Shown here: piece after piece, positions 5,953-12,205 of the stretch | Position numbering within the stretch: position 1 is the first letter of the stretch | Layout: every line of letters begins with the position of its first letter | From: Pseudomonadota bacterium | GTDB lineage: Bacteria; Myxococcota; Myxococcia; Myxococcales; Myxococcaceae | NCBI GenBank assembly: GCA_023424585.1 | Contig: JAFADT010000417.1 | Span: 1 to 13,210, forward strand | Direction: 5' to 3' | Length of the DNA stretch: 13,210 nt | Translations under genes and position numbers: made by a program | Notes under the pieces: model-generated | What the model saw: the letters and a program-made list of their open reading frames with translations, nothing else | What the model was told of the DNA's origin: nothing | Database searches by the model: none

Positions 5953-7983
5953 CTACTCCTCCACGGCCTCCTGAGGCTCCTGGAAGTTCACGTCGAAGTT
6001 GACGCGCTGGCCGGGCTCGATGGTGAAGGTCTTCTGCCAGTGCGACGGGCCCACGTTGACGTTGAGGCGGTGGTAGCCCTCGTAGACGTCCAGCTCGTCA
6101 ACGGGGACGACGCCCACGGGCTTGCCGTCGACGGAGACGTTGGCGCCCGTGGGGCCTCGCACGTTGATGAAGGCCTTGTTGAGGAAGAACTGGTAGGCCG
6201 AGCGGCCCGTGGGAGCCACCGTCACCGTGCGCGACACGGAGATGCCGAGCGCGCCGTTGGTGAACGTCAGCAGGTGCTTGCCCGGCGGCAGCGACGCGGA
6301 CAGCGGCGTGCGGCCCAGCAGCGCGTTGTTGAGCGTGACCTCCACGCGGGGCTCCACGGTGAGATCCAGGATGCCCATCGTCGGGCCCGCGTCCACACCG
6401 GCGTCCACGCCCGCGTCCTCGATGCCCGCGTCCTCGATGCCCGCGTCGAAGGGCTCGGCCACGACGACGGGCAGGCCCGCGTCGAAGGTCTCCACCGTCA
6501 TCGTGCCCTGGAGCTGGCGCTGGATGACCACCGCGCCCGCGCCGAGCGTCAGCACGAGCCCGCCCACCACGAACGGCACCCACGAACGCGAAGGCTTCTT
6601 CGCCGCCACGACCTGCGCCGCGGGGCTCGCCGCTCCACCGAAGATGGGGCCCGCGGGCCGCGTCTCCGTGGAGGCAGGGGAGGGCGTTCCAGGCGTGGCG
6701 CCCTGACCCGCGCCCGGGCTCGCGGTGCTCGGCGCGGCGGTCGGAGCCTGCGGGCCGGGCTTGGCCGTCGAGGCTTGCGCGCTCGCGAGCGCAGAGGGTG
6801 CGGCCTGTGTGCCCTGCGAGGCCTGCACGGGCGCGGAGGGTGCGGCCTGTGTGCCCTGCGTGGCCTGCACCGGCGCGGAGGCCGGGGCCTGCGTGGAGAC
6901 GGGCGCCTGCGGCGTGGCACCCACGGGCTGCGCGGGCGCCGGCTTGCTGCCCTCCGCCGAAGAGAGCTCCGGCACCTTGCTCTTCACGGGCTCGGAGAGC
7001 CCCGCGCCGTTCGCGATCAGCTCCGCGATCTGCGGCGCGGGCATGCCCGCCTTCGCCAGCGCCTCCGCGATGCCCTTCTCGATCGTCGCCCGCCGCGCCG
7101 CGCGCGCCTCGGCCTCCGGCGGGAACAGCTTCGCCAGGTGCTCCGCGAACTCCTCGTGCGTCGGCAGCTTGCCCACGGCCTCCACCAGCGCCTCGCGGAA
7201 CGCGAGCGCCGACGAGTAGCGCTCCAGCGCGCGCTTCGTCGTCGCGCGCCGCACGACCGCATCCAGCTTCAGCGGCACGTCCGACGGCATCGGGGGCAGG
7301 GCGCGGTTGAGCACCGCCTTGTCCGGGTCCGCCGACTCCTTGAACGGCATCTTCCCCGTGAGGCACTCGTGCAGCGTGAGCCCCAGCAGGAACACGTCCG
7401 ACTGCACGTTGACGGCCTCGCGCCCGCCCAGCAGCTGCTCCGGGGATGTGTACGCGCGGCGGTTCTTCACGCGCTTGCCACCGCGCTCGCGCGGCGCCAC
7501 GGACAGCGCGCCGTAGCCCGTCACCTTCGTGTAGCCGCTGAAGGACACCATCAGCGTCTCGGGCCGGATGTCCCCGTGCACCAGCGGCGAGCCGTCGTCG
7601 TTGCCCGCCACGTGCGCGTAGTGCAGCCCCATGGCCGCGTCCGCCACCACCAGCGCCGCGAAGCCCGGCGTCATGCGCGGGTTCGCCTCCAGCACGCGCC
7701 GCAGCGGCTCGCCGTCCGCGAACTCGGTGACGCGCGCCAGGCCGCCGTCCAGCCTCTCCAGGCCGTGCACCCGCAGGATGTTCGGGTGGTCGAAGACGAT
7801 GGCCCGGTTCGTCTCGCGCTCCAGGCGCGCCACCAGCTCCGGGTTCTGGGCGATCTCAGGCGGTGCCCAGATGAGCACCACGGGGCGGGGTGTGGCGCCT
7901 TCCTCCAGCGCCAGTCCGAGGAAGGCACGCGAGCCCTCTCCCGAGAGGAGGGGGCCGAGTGACTGATAGCGAGGCGAACTCAT
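5953..7983 (-). CDS. Membrane-spanning Ser/Thr pseudokinase with PEGA domains
   Basis: This 676-residue protein has a bacterial Hanks-type kinase fold at about residues 8-275, an Ala/Pro/Gln-rich linker (about 330-467), one transmembrane helix (W468-I487), an Asp-Ala-Gly-rich spacer (about 495-533), and two PEGA-like beta domains (about 538-590 and 605-668). The N-terminus should be cytoplasmic and the PEGA part periplasmic. Core kinase structure is kept: the HPNILRVH strand, the TSPEQLLGG activation-loop end (APE), and SDVFLLGLTLHECLTGKMPF (helix F). Catalytic residues are not kept: there is no lysine anywhere before K153, HRDxKxxN reads HGDIRPET (136-143), and DFG reads GYG (156-158). It is therefore predicted unable to transfer phosphate in the usual way and may act as a scaffold or allosteric partner. 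It lies 53 bases after htrA and 56 before the lipoprotein gene, all on the minus strand. The start follows family alignment; no Shine-Dalgarno is visible. Confidence 0.9.
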   Translation of the reverse strand: MSSPRYQSLGPLLSGEGSRAFLGLALEEGATPRPVVLIWAPPEIAQNPELVARLERETNRAIVFDHPNILRVHGLERLDGGLARVTEFADGEPLRRVLEANPRMTPGFAALVVADAAMGLHYAHVAGNDDGSPLVHGDIRPETLMVSFSGYTKVTGYGALSVAPRERGGKRVKNRRAYTSPEQLLGGREAVNVQSDVFLLGLTLHECLTGKMPFKESADPDKAVLNRALPPMPSDVPLKLDAVVRRATTKRALERYSSALAFREALVEAVGKLPTHEEFAEHLAKLFPPEAEARAARRATIEKGIAEALAKAGMPAPQIAELIANGAGLSEPVKSKVPELSSAEGSKPAPAQPVGATPQAPVSTQAPASAPVQATQGTQAAPSAPVQASQGTQAAPSALASAQASTAKPGPQAPTAAPSTASPGAGQGATPGTPSPASTETRPAGPIFGGAASPAAQVVAAKKPSRSWVPFVVGGLVLTLGAGAVVIQRQLQGTMTVETFDAGLPVVVAEPFDAGIEDAGIEDAGVDAGVDAGPTMGILDLTVEPRVEVTLNNALLGRTPLSASLPPGKHLLTFTNGALGISVSRTVTVAPTGRSAYQFFLNKAFINVRGPTGANVSVDGKPVGVVPVDELDVYEGYHRLNVNVGPSHWQKTFTIEPGQRVNFDVNFQEPQEAVEE
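6376..6470 (-). repeat. Asp-Ala-Gly repeat tract just outside the membrane
   Basis: This stretch encodes repeated DAG units (FDAG, IEDAG twice, VDAG twice) between the transmembrane helix and the first PEGA domain. A 15-base unit (GATGCCCGCGTCCTC as written on the plus strand) is repeated. The tract is acidic and could be a flexible spacer; calcium binding is conceivable because of the spaced aspartates, but unproven. Confidence 0.7.
6791..6880 (-). repeat. 42-bp tandem repeat in the pseudokinase linker
   Basis: Two near-identical 42-base units (6791-6832 and 6833-6874) with the start of a third encode 14-residue repeats of the form APVQA(T/S)QGTQAAPS. A whole-codon period keeps the frame whatever the copy number, so the linker length could vary between strains. 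Confidence 0.8.
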
Positions 7984-8036
7984 GGGAACGGCATGCTAGT
8001 GCCCTTCCTGTCGATCCTGGAATCCCCGGGTCGCGC

Positions 8037-9377
8037 CTAGATGCGCTGCCCTTCGAAAGGCAGCGTCAGGTGGTAGCCGTAGCGCCCGCGCCGCACGAGC
8101 AACAGGACGCTACGTCCCCGTCGCGCCGTCAGCAGGGCTTCACGGAAGGTGTCACCCGTGGGCACGGGCTGGTTGTTCATCCGCAAGAGCACGTCCCCCG
8201 GCTCCAGGCCAATCTCCGACGCAGCGGACCCCGGCCGCACCGCCGAGATCGCCATCCCGCCCTTGCTCTCCTTCACGCGCAGTCCCAGCTTCTCCCACGC
8301 CAGGGACTCAAGCAGGCGAGCTGGGAACTCGATGGGCGTCACCTGGACCGTGCGGTGGCCGCCTGCTCGGAAGAGCACCATGGGGAAGACCGAGCGGGCC
8401 GGATACCCGCGCACGCGCGAATCGAAATCCTCCGCGTCCTGGATGCGCGAGCCGCCCAGCTCCGCGACCACGTCTCCACGCTGCACGCCGGCCTGCGCGG
8501 CGGGGCTGTCCGGATCCACGTTCGTCACGATGACGCCGTAGGTGCGGTCCCACCCGAGCCGCGCGGCCACCTGCGCGGGCAGGTCCGCCGTGTCCATGCC
8601 CACCCACGCGGGGCGCACCTTCCCGAAGCGCGTGAGCTCCTCCACGATGCGCCGCACCTTGTCCGCGGGGATGGCGAACCCGATGCCCTGGCCGTTGGCG
8701 TAGATGGCCGTGTTGATGCCGATGATCTCTCCGTCCACGTTGAGCAGCGGCCCGCCGGAGTTGCCCGGGTTGATGGCCGCGTCCGTCTGGAGGAAGTCGT
8801 TGTAGACGCGGTCGTCCGCGCGGAAGGTGCGGCCCGTGGCGGACACCACGCCCGCCGTCACCGTCTTGCTCAGGCCGAACGGGCTGCCGATGGCCACCAC
8901 CGTCTCGCCAATCATCAGGTCGGAGCTGGTGCCCAGCTTCGCGGTGGGCAGGGGCTCCTTGGCGTTGACCTTGAGGACCGCCAGGTCGTTGTTCGCGTCA
9001 CTGCCCACCACCTCCGCATCGAAGGTGCGTCCGTCCGCGAGCACCACGTGGATGGCGGACGCGCCCCGGATGACGTGGTCGTTGGTGACGATGATGCCGG
9101 ACGGGTCGATGATGGCGCCGCTGCCCAGGCCCGTGATGCGCTGGCGCGTCTCCGGCCGGGCCATGCCCTGGCCGAAGAACTCCTCCAGCGGCGAGCGGGG
9201 CCGGCCCCGGAAGCGCGACTCCACCTCCTGTTCGGTGCCGATGTAGACGACCGCGGGGGAGACCTTCTGCACCACCTCCACCACGTCGCTCCGGCGCCGG
9301 GACAGGTCCGCCTGCGCCGGGAGCGCCAGCGCGAGCCCCACCAGGACGAACCCCCACCGGATGTGTGCTGCCCTCAT
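8037..9377 (-). CDS. HtrA/DegP-family periplasmic serine protease
   Basis: This is a trypsin-like envelope protease/chaperone that degrades or refolds damaged exported proteins, 446 residues. Residues 1-23 are a Sec signal (WGFVLVGLALALPAQA). The protease domain has the triad H101 (VTNDHVI), D131 (NNDLAVLK) and S207 (NPGNSGGPL), all intact. Two PDZ domains follow: about 260-350 (GVIVTNVDPDSPAAQAGVQ, RGDVVAELGG) and about 365-440 (AISAVRPGSAASEIGLEPGD, VLLRMNNQPV). Two PDZs match DegP/DegQ rather than DegS. The start is ATG 9375-9377 rather than an in-frame upstream start because it directly precedes the signal peptide and has GGAGGAAG (9388-9381) at good spacing. It heads a same-strand run with the pseudokinase (53 bases downstream) and the lipoprotein. 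An imperfect inverted repeat at 9431-9452 upstream may be regulatory. Specific orthology (degP, degQ or mucD) was not assigned. Confidence 0.95.
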   Translation of the reverse strand: MRAAHIRWGFVLVGLALALPAQADLSRRRSDVVEVVQKVSPAVVYIGTEQEVESRFRGRPRSPLEEFFGQGMARPETRQRITGLGSGAIIDPSGIIVTNDHVIRGASAIHVVLADGRTFDAEVVGSDANNDLAVLKVNAKEPLPTAKLGTSSDLMIGETVVAIGSPFGLSKTVTAGVVSATGRTFRADDRVYNDFLQTDAAINPGNSGGPLLNVDGEIIGINTAIYANGQGIGFAIPADKVRRIVEELTRFGKVRPAWVGMDTADLPAQVAARLGWDRTYGVIVTNVDPDSPAAQAGVQRGDVVAELGGSRIQDAEDFDSRVRGYPARSVFPMVLFRAGGHRTVQVTPIEFPARLLESLAWEKLGLRVKESKGGMAISAVRPGSAASEIGLEPGDVLLRMNNQPVPTGDTFREALLTARRGRSVLLLVRRGRYGYHLTLPFEGQRI

Positions 9378-9626
9378 GCCCTTCCTCCGTACGCCGCAGG
9401 GAATTGTCCCCCGGAAGACAGTCTGAATGTCGGGAAGGCCGCAGCCATTCCCGGGGTGTCTGGAAGCGGCGTCCCGCTCTTCATAGACCAGATGGCGCGG
9501 CTGTGAACGCACGCACTTTCAGGCAGAACGTCCTGACCCGGGCCCGATTGCGGTGTTGGGGCGCCAGGGCGGCCCTGCGAGTCCCGGCGCGGCGTGAGGC
9601 CTTGATGCCCGAGGGGGTGGTTGCAC
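9378..9626. promoter_or_regulatory. Divergent intergenic region, htrA and receiver-ATPase gene
   Basis: These 249 bases hold both start regions. At 9431-9452, CGGGAAGGC and GCC-A-TTCCCG form an imperfect inverted repeat with one extra A, a possible operator about 55 bases before the htrA ATG. GAGGGGGTGG at 9611-9620 is the purine-rich ribosome site before ATG 9627. No confident -35/-10 pair was found. Confidence 0.4.
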
Positions 9627-10634
9627 ATGAGTCTCGTCCTGGTCGCGGATGATGAGCCCGCGGTGCTGGAAGTCCTGAGCCAGGTGGTGGAGGACCTGGG
9701 GCACGACGTGGTGCGCGCGAGGGACGGCGAGGAGGCGCTGGCGCTCGCCCGGGTCCACCGCCCGAGGCTGGTGGTGACGGACCACATGATGCCGCGCATG
9801 AGCGGCATGGAGCTGTGCAGGCGGCTGAAGCAGGAGCCGGGGCTGCGCGAGGTGCCCATCATCCTCCTGAGCGCCGTGCTCCAGCAGGGCTCGCCGGATG
9901 CGTCCGCGTTCCTCAACAAGCCCTTTGAAATCACCGACTTCGAGACGCTGATCCACGACGTGCTGGAGAAGGCCCCCGCCGCGCCACCGGAGCCGGCGAC
10001 GCCCGTGGAGGCGCTGAGCCGGTGGGTGGCGCAGTCGCTCCAGGGGCCGCTGGAGGCCGCGAGGGCCCAGCTGCGCGCGCTCGGCGACCTGCCCCCGCCC
10101 GGCAAGGGCGCGGTGGAGGCGCTGCGCGTGCAGCTCCAGTCGCTGGAGCGGATGGGCCGCTACCTCCAGGACGCCGTCCGCCTGAGCGCGGGCAGCGTGA
10201 CGTTGCGGCCGGTGGAGGGCGACCTGCGCCTGCCCCTGGAGGCGTCCGTCGCGCGGTGCCGCACCACCGGGCCCGGCGTGCCGGTGGAGCTGACGGTGCC
10301 CCCGGAGGCGGTGGGCCTCAAGTTCGATCCGGAGCGCCTGGAGCAGGTGTTCGACGTGCTGCTGTCCAACGCGGCCCGGCAGGGCGGGGTGCGCGTGGAG
10401 CTGAAGGCGTCCCCGGAGCAGGTGCTGGTGCGCGTGAGCGACCCGGGGCCGGGCATCCCCGAGGCGGAGCTGCCCCGGCTGTTCCAGCCCTTCCCGGAGG
10501 TCCCCGCGCGCGGTGAGGCGCTGGGGCTCTACGTGGCGTCGGAGCTGGCGAAGCTGCACGGTGGCGCGCTCTCCGCCGAGTCGCGCCCCGGGCAGGGCGC
10601 GACGTTCAGCGTGTCGCTGCCGCGCGTGGCCTGA
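9627..10634 (+). CDS. Response-regulator receiver fused to a histidine-kinase-type ATPase domain, phospho-histidine missing
   Basis: This is a soluble signalling protein of 335 residues. The receiver domain spans about 1-115: acidic pair D8/D9, phospho-acceptor D52 (VVTDHMMP), S82 (ILLSA) and K98 (LNKPF), all intact. A helical region of about 127-195 aligns with a dimerisation/phosphotransfer domain, where SHELRTPL of ordinary kinases reads AQSLQGPL (135-142). Q136 replaces the histidine, and no other histidine occurs in that region. The ATPase domain follows: N-box VLLSNAARQGG, G1 box DPGPGIPE, F-box LFQPF, and a short G2 region EALGLYVASELAKLHGG, so ATP binding looks possible. It probably receives phosphate at D52 from a separate kinase and cannot autophosphorylate on histidine. 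ATG 9627 is chosen over TTG 9621 because it follows GAGGGGGTGG and begins the receiver fold. It converges with the agmatinase gene, with four bases between the stop codons. Confidence 0.92.
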   Translation: MSLVLVADDEPAVLEVLSQVVEDLGHDVVRARDGEEALALARVHRPRLVVTDHMMPRMSGMELCRRLKQEPGLREVPIILLSAVLQQGSPDASAFLNKPFEITDFETLIHDVLEKAPAAPPEPATPVEALSRWVAQSLQGPLEAARAQLRALGDLPPPGKGAVEALRVQLQSLERMGRYLQDAVRLSAGSVTLRPVEGDLRLPLEASVARCRTTGPGVPVELTVPPEAVGLKFDPERLEQVFDVLLSNAARQGGVRVELKASPEQVLVRVSDPGPGIPEAELPRLFQPFPEVPARGEALGLYVASELAKLHGGALSAESRPGQGATFSVSLPRVA

Positions 10635-10645
10635 GGGCTCAGGCC
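10628..10645. terminator. Palindrome containing both convergent stop codons (bidirectional terminator candidate)
   Basis: GGCCTGAG (10628-10635) and CTCAGGCC (10638-10645) are perfect 8-bp arms around GG. The TGA of the receiver-ATPase gene (10632-10634) and the complement of the agmatinase TGA (10639-10641) lie one in each arm. The hairpin is GC-rich and reads the same from both strands. There is no adjacent T-run, so intrinsic termination is plausible but not certain. Confidence 0.55.
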
Positions 10646-11676
10646 TGCCGCGACTTCAGCATCCAGCCGATCATCTTGTAGAGCATGCGGGCGCCCACGT
10701 TGGCGTCCCACTCGCTGCCGTCGGGGCCGGGGGCCACCTCGGTCAGGTCGAAGCCGACGATGGTGCGGCCCGAGCGCACGACGCCCGCGACGAGCGCGGT
10801 GGCCTCCGGGAAGGACAACCCGCCGGGGACGGGCGTGCCGGTGTTCGGGCACAGCACGGGGTCCAGGCCGTCGATGTCGAACGACAGGTAGACCTGCTGC
10901 GGCAGCTTGTCGACGATCTGCTTCACCTGCTGGTTCCAGGGCAGGCCGTCGAAGCGGTTCTGCTGGAGGACGGAGTCGTAGAAGGCGTGGATGCGGCCGC
11001 CGGAGTCCTCGATGTAGCGGTGCTCGTTCTCGCTCATGTCGCGCAGGCCCACCTGGACCAGCGTCTTCACGCCCGGGATGCGCTCGCACACGTTGTAGAA
11101 GATGGACGCGTGCGACCAGGTGAAGCCCTCGTAGGCGACGCGCAGGTCGGCGTGCGCGTCCAGGTGCAGCACGCCCATGCCGGGGTACTTCTCCGCGTGC
11201 GCCTGGATGATGCCGAAGGAGATGGCGTGGTCGCCGCCCACGGCCGCCACGCGCTTGCCCTGCTCCAGCCAGTGCTTCGTGGTGCGGTAGACGTGCGCGT
11301 TGAGCTGCTCGCTGAAGCCGTTCACGTCCTTCGCGGCGGCGAGCAGCTCCGCCTCGCCGGAGTCGATGCCGCCGGCCTCGATGACGACCTGGGCGCGCTC
11401 CTTGGCGCGGGTGTTCCACTCGTGCAGCTCGGCGGGGGCCTCCAGCATGGCGATGCCGCGCTCGTAGGGGCGGCCGGTCTCCACGTCGAACAGGTCCACC
11501 TGCTTGCTGGCCTCCAGCAGGGCGGCGGGGCCGTTGGACGTGCCGCCGCCGTAGCTGGTGGTGGCCTCGAAGGGCACGGGGATGACGACGACGTGGGCCT
11601 CGTCGGGGGAGTGGGGGAGGCCGAAGATGCCGGAGCCCGGCTGCGCGGCGGCGGCGGGATCGAAGTGGGTTGCCAT
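10639..11676 (-). CDS. speB: Arginase/agmatinase-family ureohydrolase, probable agmatinase
   Basis: This enzyme of 345 residues is expected to hydrolyse a guanidino compound, probably agmatine to putrescine and urea in polyamine synthesis, using two manganese ions. The metal ligands are complete: H150 (VGGDHAIS), D173, H175 and D177 (LHLDAHADLR), and D267/D269 (SFDIDGLDP, with D272). SHAS at 188-191 and the TGTPVPGGLSFPEA loop are also typical. The longer N-terminus (about 60 residues before the core) resembles proteobacterial agmatinases and guanidinobutyrases, so specificity is not certain. ATG 11674-11676 is preferred; ATG 11728-11730 would add 18 untypical residues. Neither has a Shine-Dalgarno. 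A promoter-like pair 8 bases upstream of the chosen ATG suggests a leaderless or nearly leaderless message. It is divergent from the YjbR-like gene and convergent with the receiver-ATPase gene. Confidence 0.88.
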   Translation of the reverse strand: MATHFDPAAAAQPGSGIFGLPHSPDEAHVVVIPVPFEATTSYGGGTSNGPAALLEASKQVDLFDVETGRPYERGIAMLEAPAELHEWNTRAKERAQVVIEAGGIDSGEAELLAAAKDVNGFSEQLNAHVYRTTKHWLEQGKRVAAVGGDHAISFGIIQAHAEKYPGMGVLHLDAHADLRVAYEGFTWSHASIFYNVCERIPGVKTLVQVGLRDMSENEHRYIEDSGGRIHAFYDSVLQQNRFDGLPWNQQVKQIVDKLPQQVYLSFDIDGLDPVLCPNTGTPVPGGLSFPEATALVAGVVRSGRTIVGFDLTEVAPGPDGSEWDANVGARMLYKMIGWMLKSRQA

Positions 11677-11684
11677 GGCGGCGC

Positions 11685-11712
11685 AGGATACGGTTCCGCT
11701 TCCCGGGCGCAA
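11685..11712 (-). promoter_or_regulatory. Sigma-70-like promoter candidate for the agmatinase gene
   Basis: On the minus strand TTGCGC (11712-11707) and TATCCT (11690-11685) are spaced 16 bases apart. Only eight bases separate the -10 from ATG 11676, so transcription would begin at or next to the start codon. This fits the missing ribosome site. The match is moderate and the DNA is GC-rich, so chance is possible. Confidence 0.4.
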
Positions 11713-11750
11713 TGGCTTCGGTGGGCCCATCGGCCGGGCGGCGAGCGAGC

Positions 11751-11757
11751 AGGGAGG
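11751..11757 (+). promoter_or_regulatory. Shine-Dalgarno AGGGAGG deciding the YjbR-like start
   Basis: AGGGAGG touches ATG 11758 directly, which leaves no room for initiation there. It lies six bases before ATG 11764, the normal spacing, so the second ATG is the likely start. Confidence 0.75.
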
Positions 11758-11763
11758 ATGCGG

Positions 11764-12201
11764 ATGGCGACGCGGAAGAAGGCGGTGGCGAAGCGCGGCG
11801 GGCGGCTCACGGTGGACGACGTGCGCGCGCTGGCGCTGGCGCTCCCGTCGACGCAGGAACGACCGTCATATGGCACGCCCGGGTTCCGGGTGGGGGACAA
11901 GCTCTTCGCGAGGGTGCTGGACGCGGACGCCATCGTCATCAAGGTGGACTTCGACCACCGTGAGGCGTTGCTGCGATCCCAGCCGGAGGTCTTCCTCGTC
12001 ACGCCGCACTATCAAGACTGGCCCATGGTCATCGTGCGGCTCACCACCGTGACGCGGCCCCTGCTGCAATCGCTGCTCAAGGAGGCGTGGCGCCGGAGCG
12101 CTCCCGCCAGGGTGCTCAAGGCGCTGGAGCCCGCTCCGCCCGCCGCGTCACGCCCCCGGCGAACGGCGAAGAAGGCCCCCGCGCGCAGGCGGACCGGGTA
12201 G
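11764..12201 (+). CDS. MmcQ/YjbR-family protein with a basic C-terminal tail
   Basis: This is a small protein of 145 residues. The MmcQ/YjbR (CyaY-like) fold spans about residues 14-120: TVDDVRALALALPSTQE, then GTPGFRVGDKLFARVLD, VIKVDFDHREALLRSQPEVF and TPHYQDWPMVIVRL, ending at LLKEAWRRSAPARVLKAL. The family is widespread; some members are described as DNA-binding, but no common biochemical role is settled. Both ends are basic (MATRKKAVAKRGG; SRPRRTAKKAPARRRTG, with 8 Arg/Lys in 17), the second resembling histone-H1-type tails, which would suit nucleic-acid contact. The start is set by AGGGAGG at 11751-11757. The gene runs divergently from the agmatinase gene and converges with the quinone oxidoreductase gene, with four bases between the stops. 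The family is clear; the function is unknown. Confidence 0.85.
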   Translation: MATRKKAVAKRGGRLTVDDVRALALALPSTQERPSYGTPGFRVGDKLFARVLDADAIVIKVDFDHREALLRSQPEVFLVTPHYQDWPMVIVRLTTVTRPLLQSLLKEAWRRSAPARVLKALEPAPPAASRPRRTAKKAPARRRTG

Positions 12202-12205
12202 CGGC

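Noticed and set aside
6781..6890. Tandem direct repeats considered as a CRISPR-like array
   Set aside because: The units are contiguous without spacers, have a period of 14 codons and encode protein linker repeats.
6040..7962. Long plus-strand open frame opposite the pseudokinase gene
   Set aside because: It encodes low-complexity Arg/His/Gly/Ala-rich sequence typical of an antisense frame in GC-rich DNA, with no domain. The minus strand carries a clear multi-domain protein over the same bases.
7890..9506. Long plus-strand open frame opposite htrA
   Set aside because: It is rich in Arg, His, Val and Gly without motifs, while the minus strand carries an intact HtrA with its catalytic triad.
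10513..11763. Upstream extension of the YjbR-like frame through the agmatinase region
   Set aside because: The extension is antisense to agmatinase and compositionally biased; the Shine-Dalgarno at 11751-11757 fixes the start at 11764.
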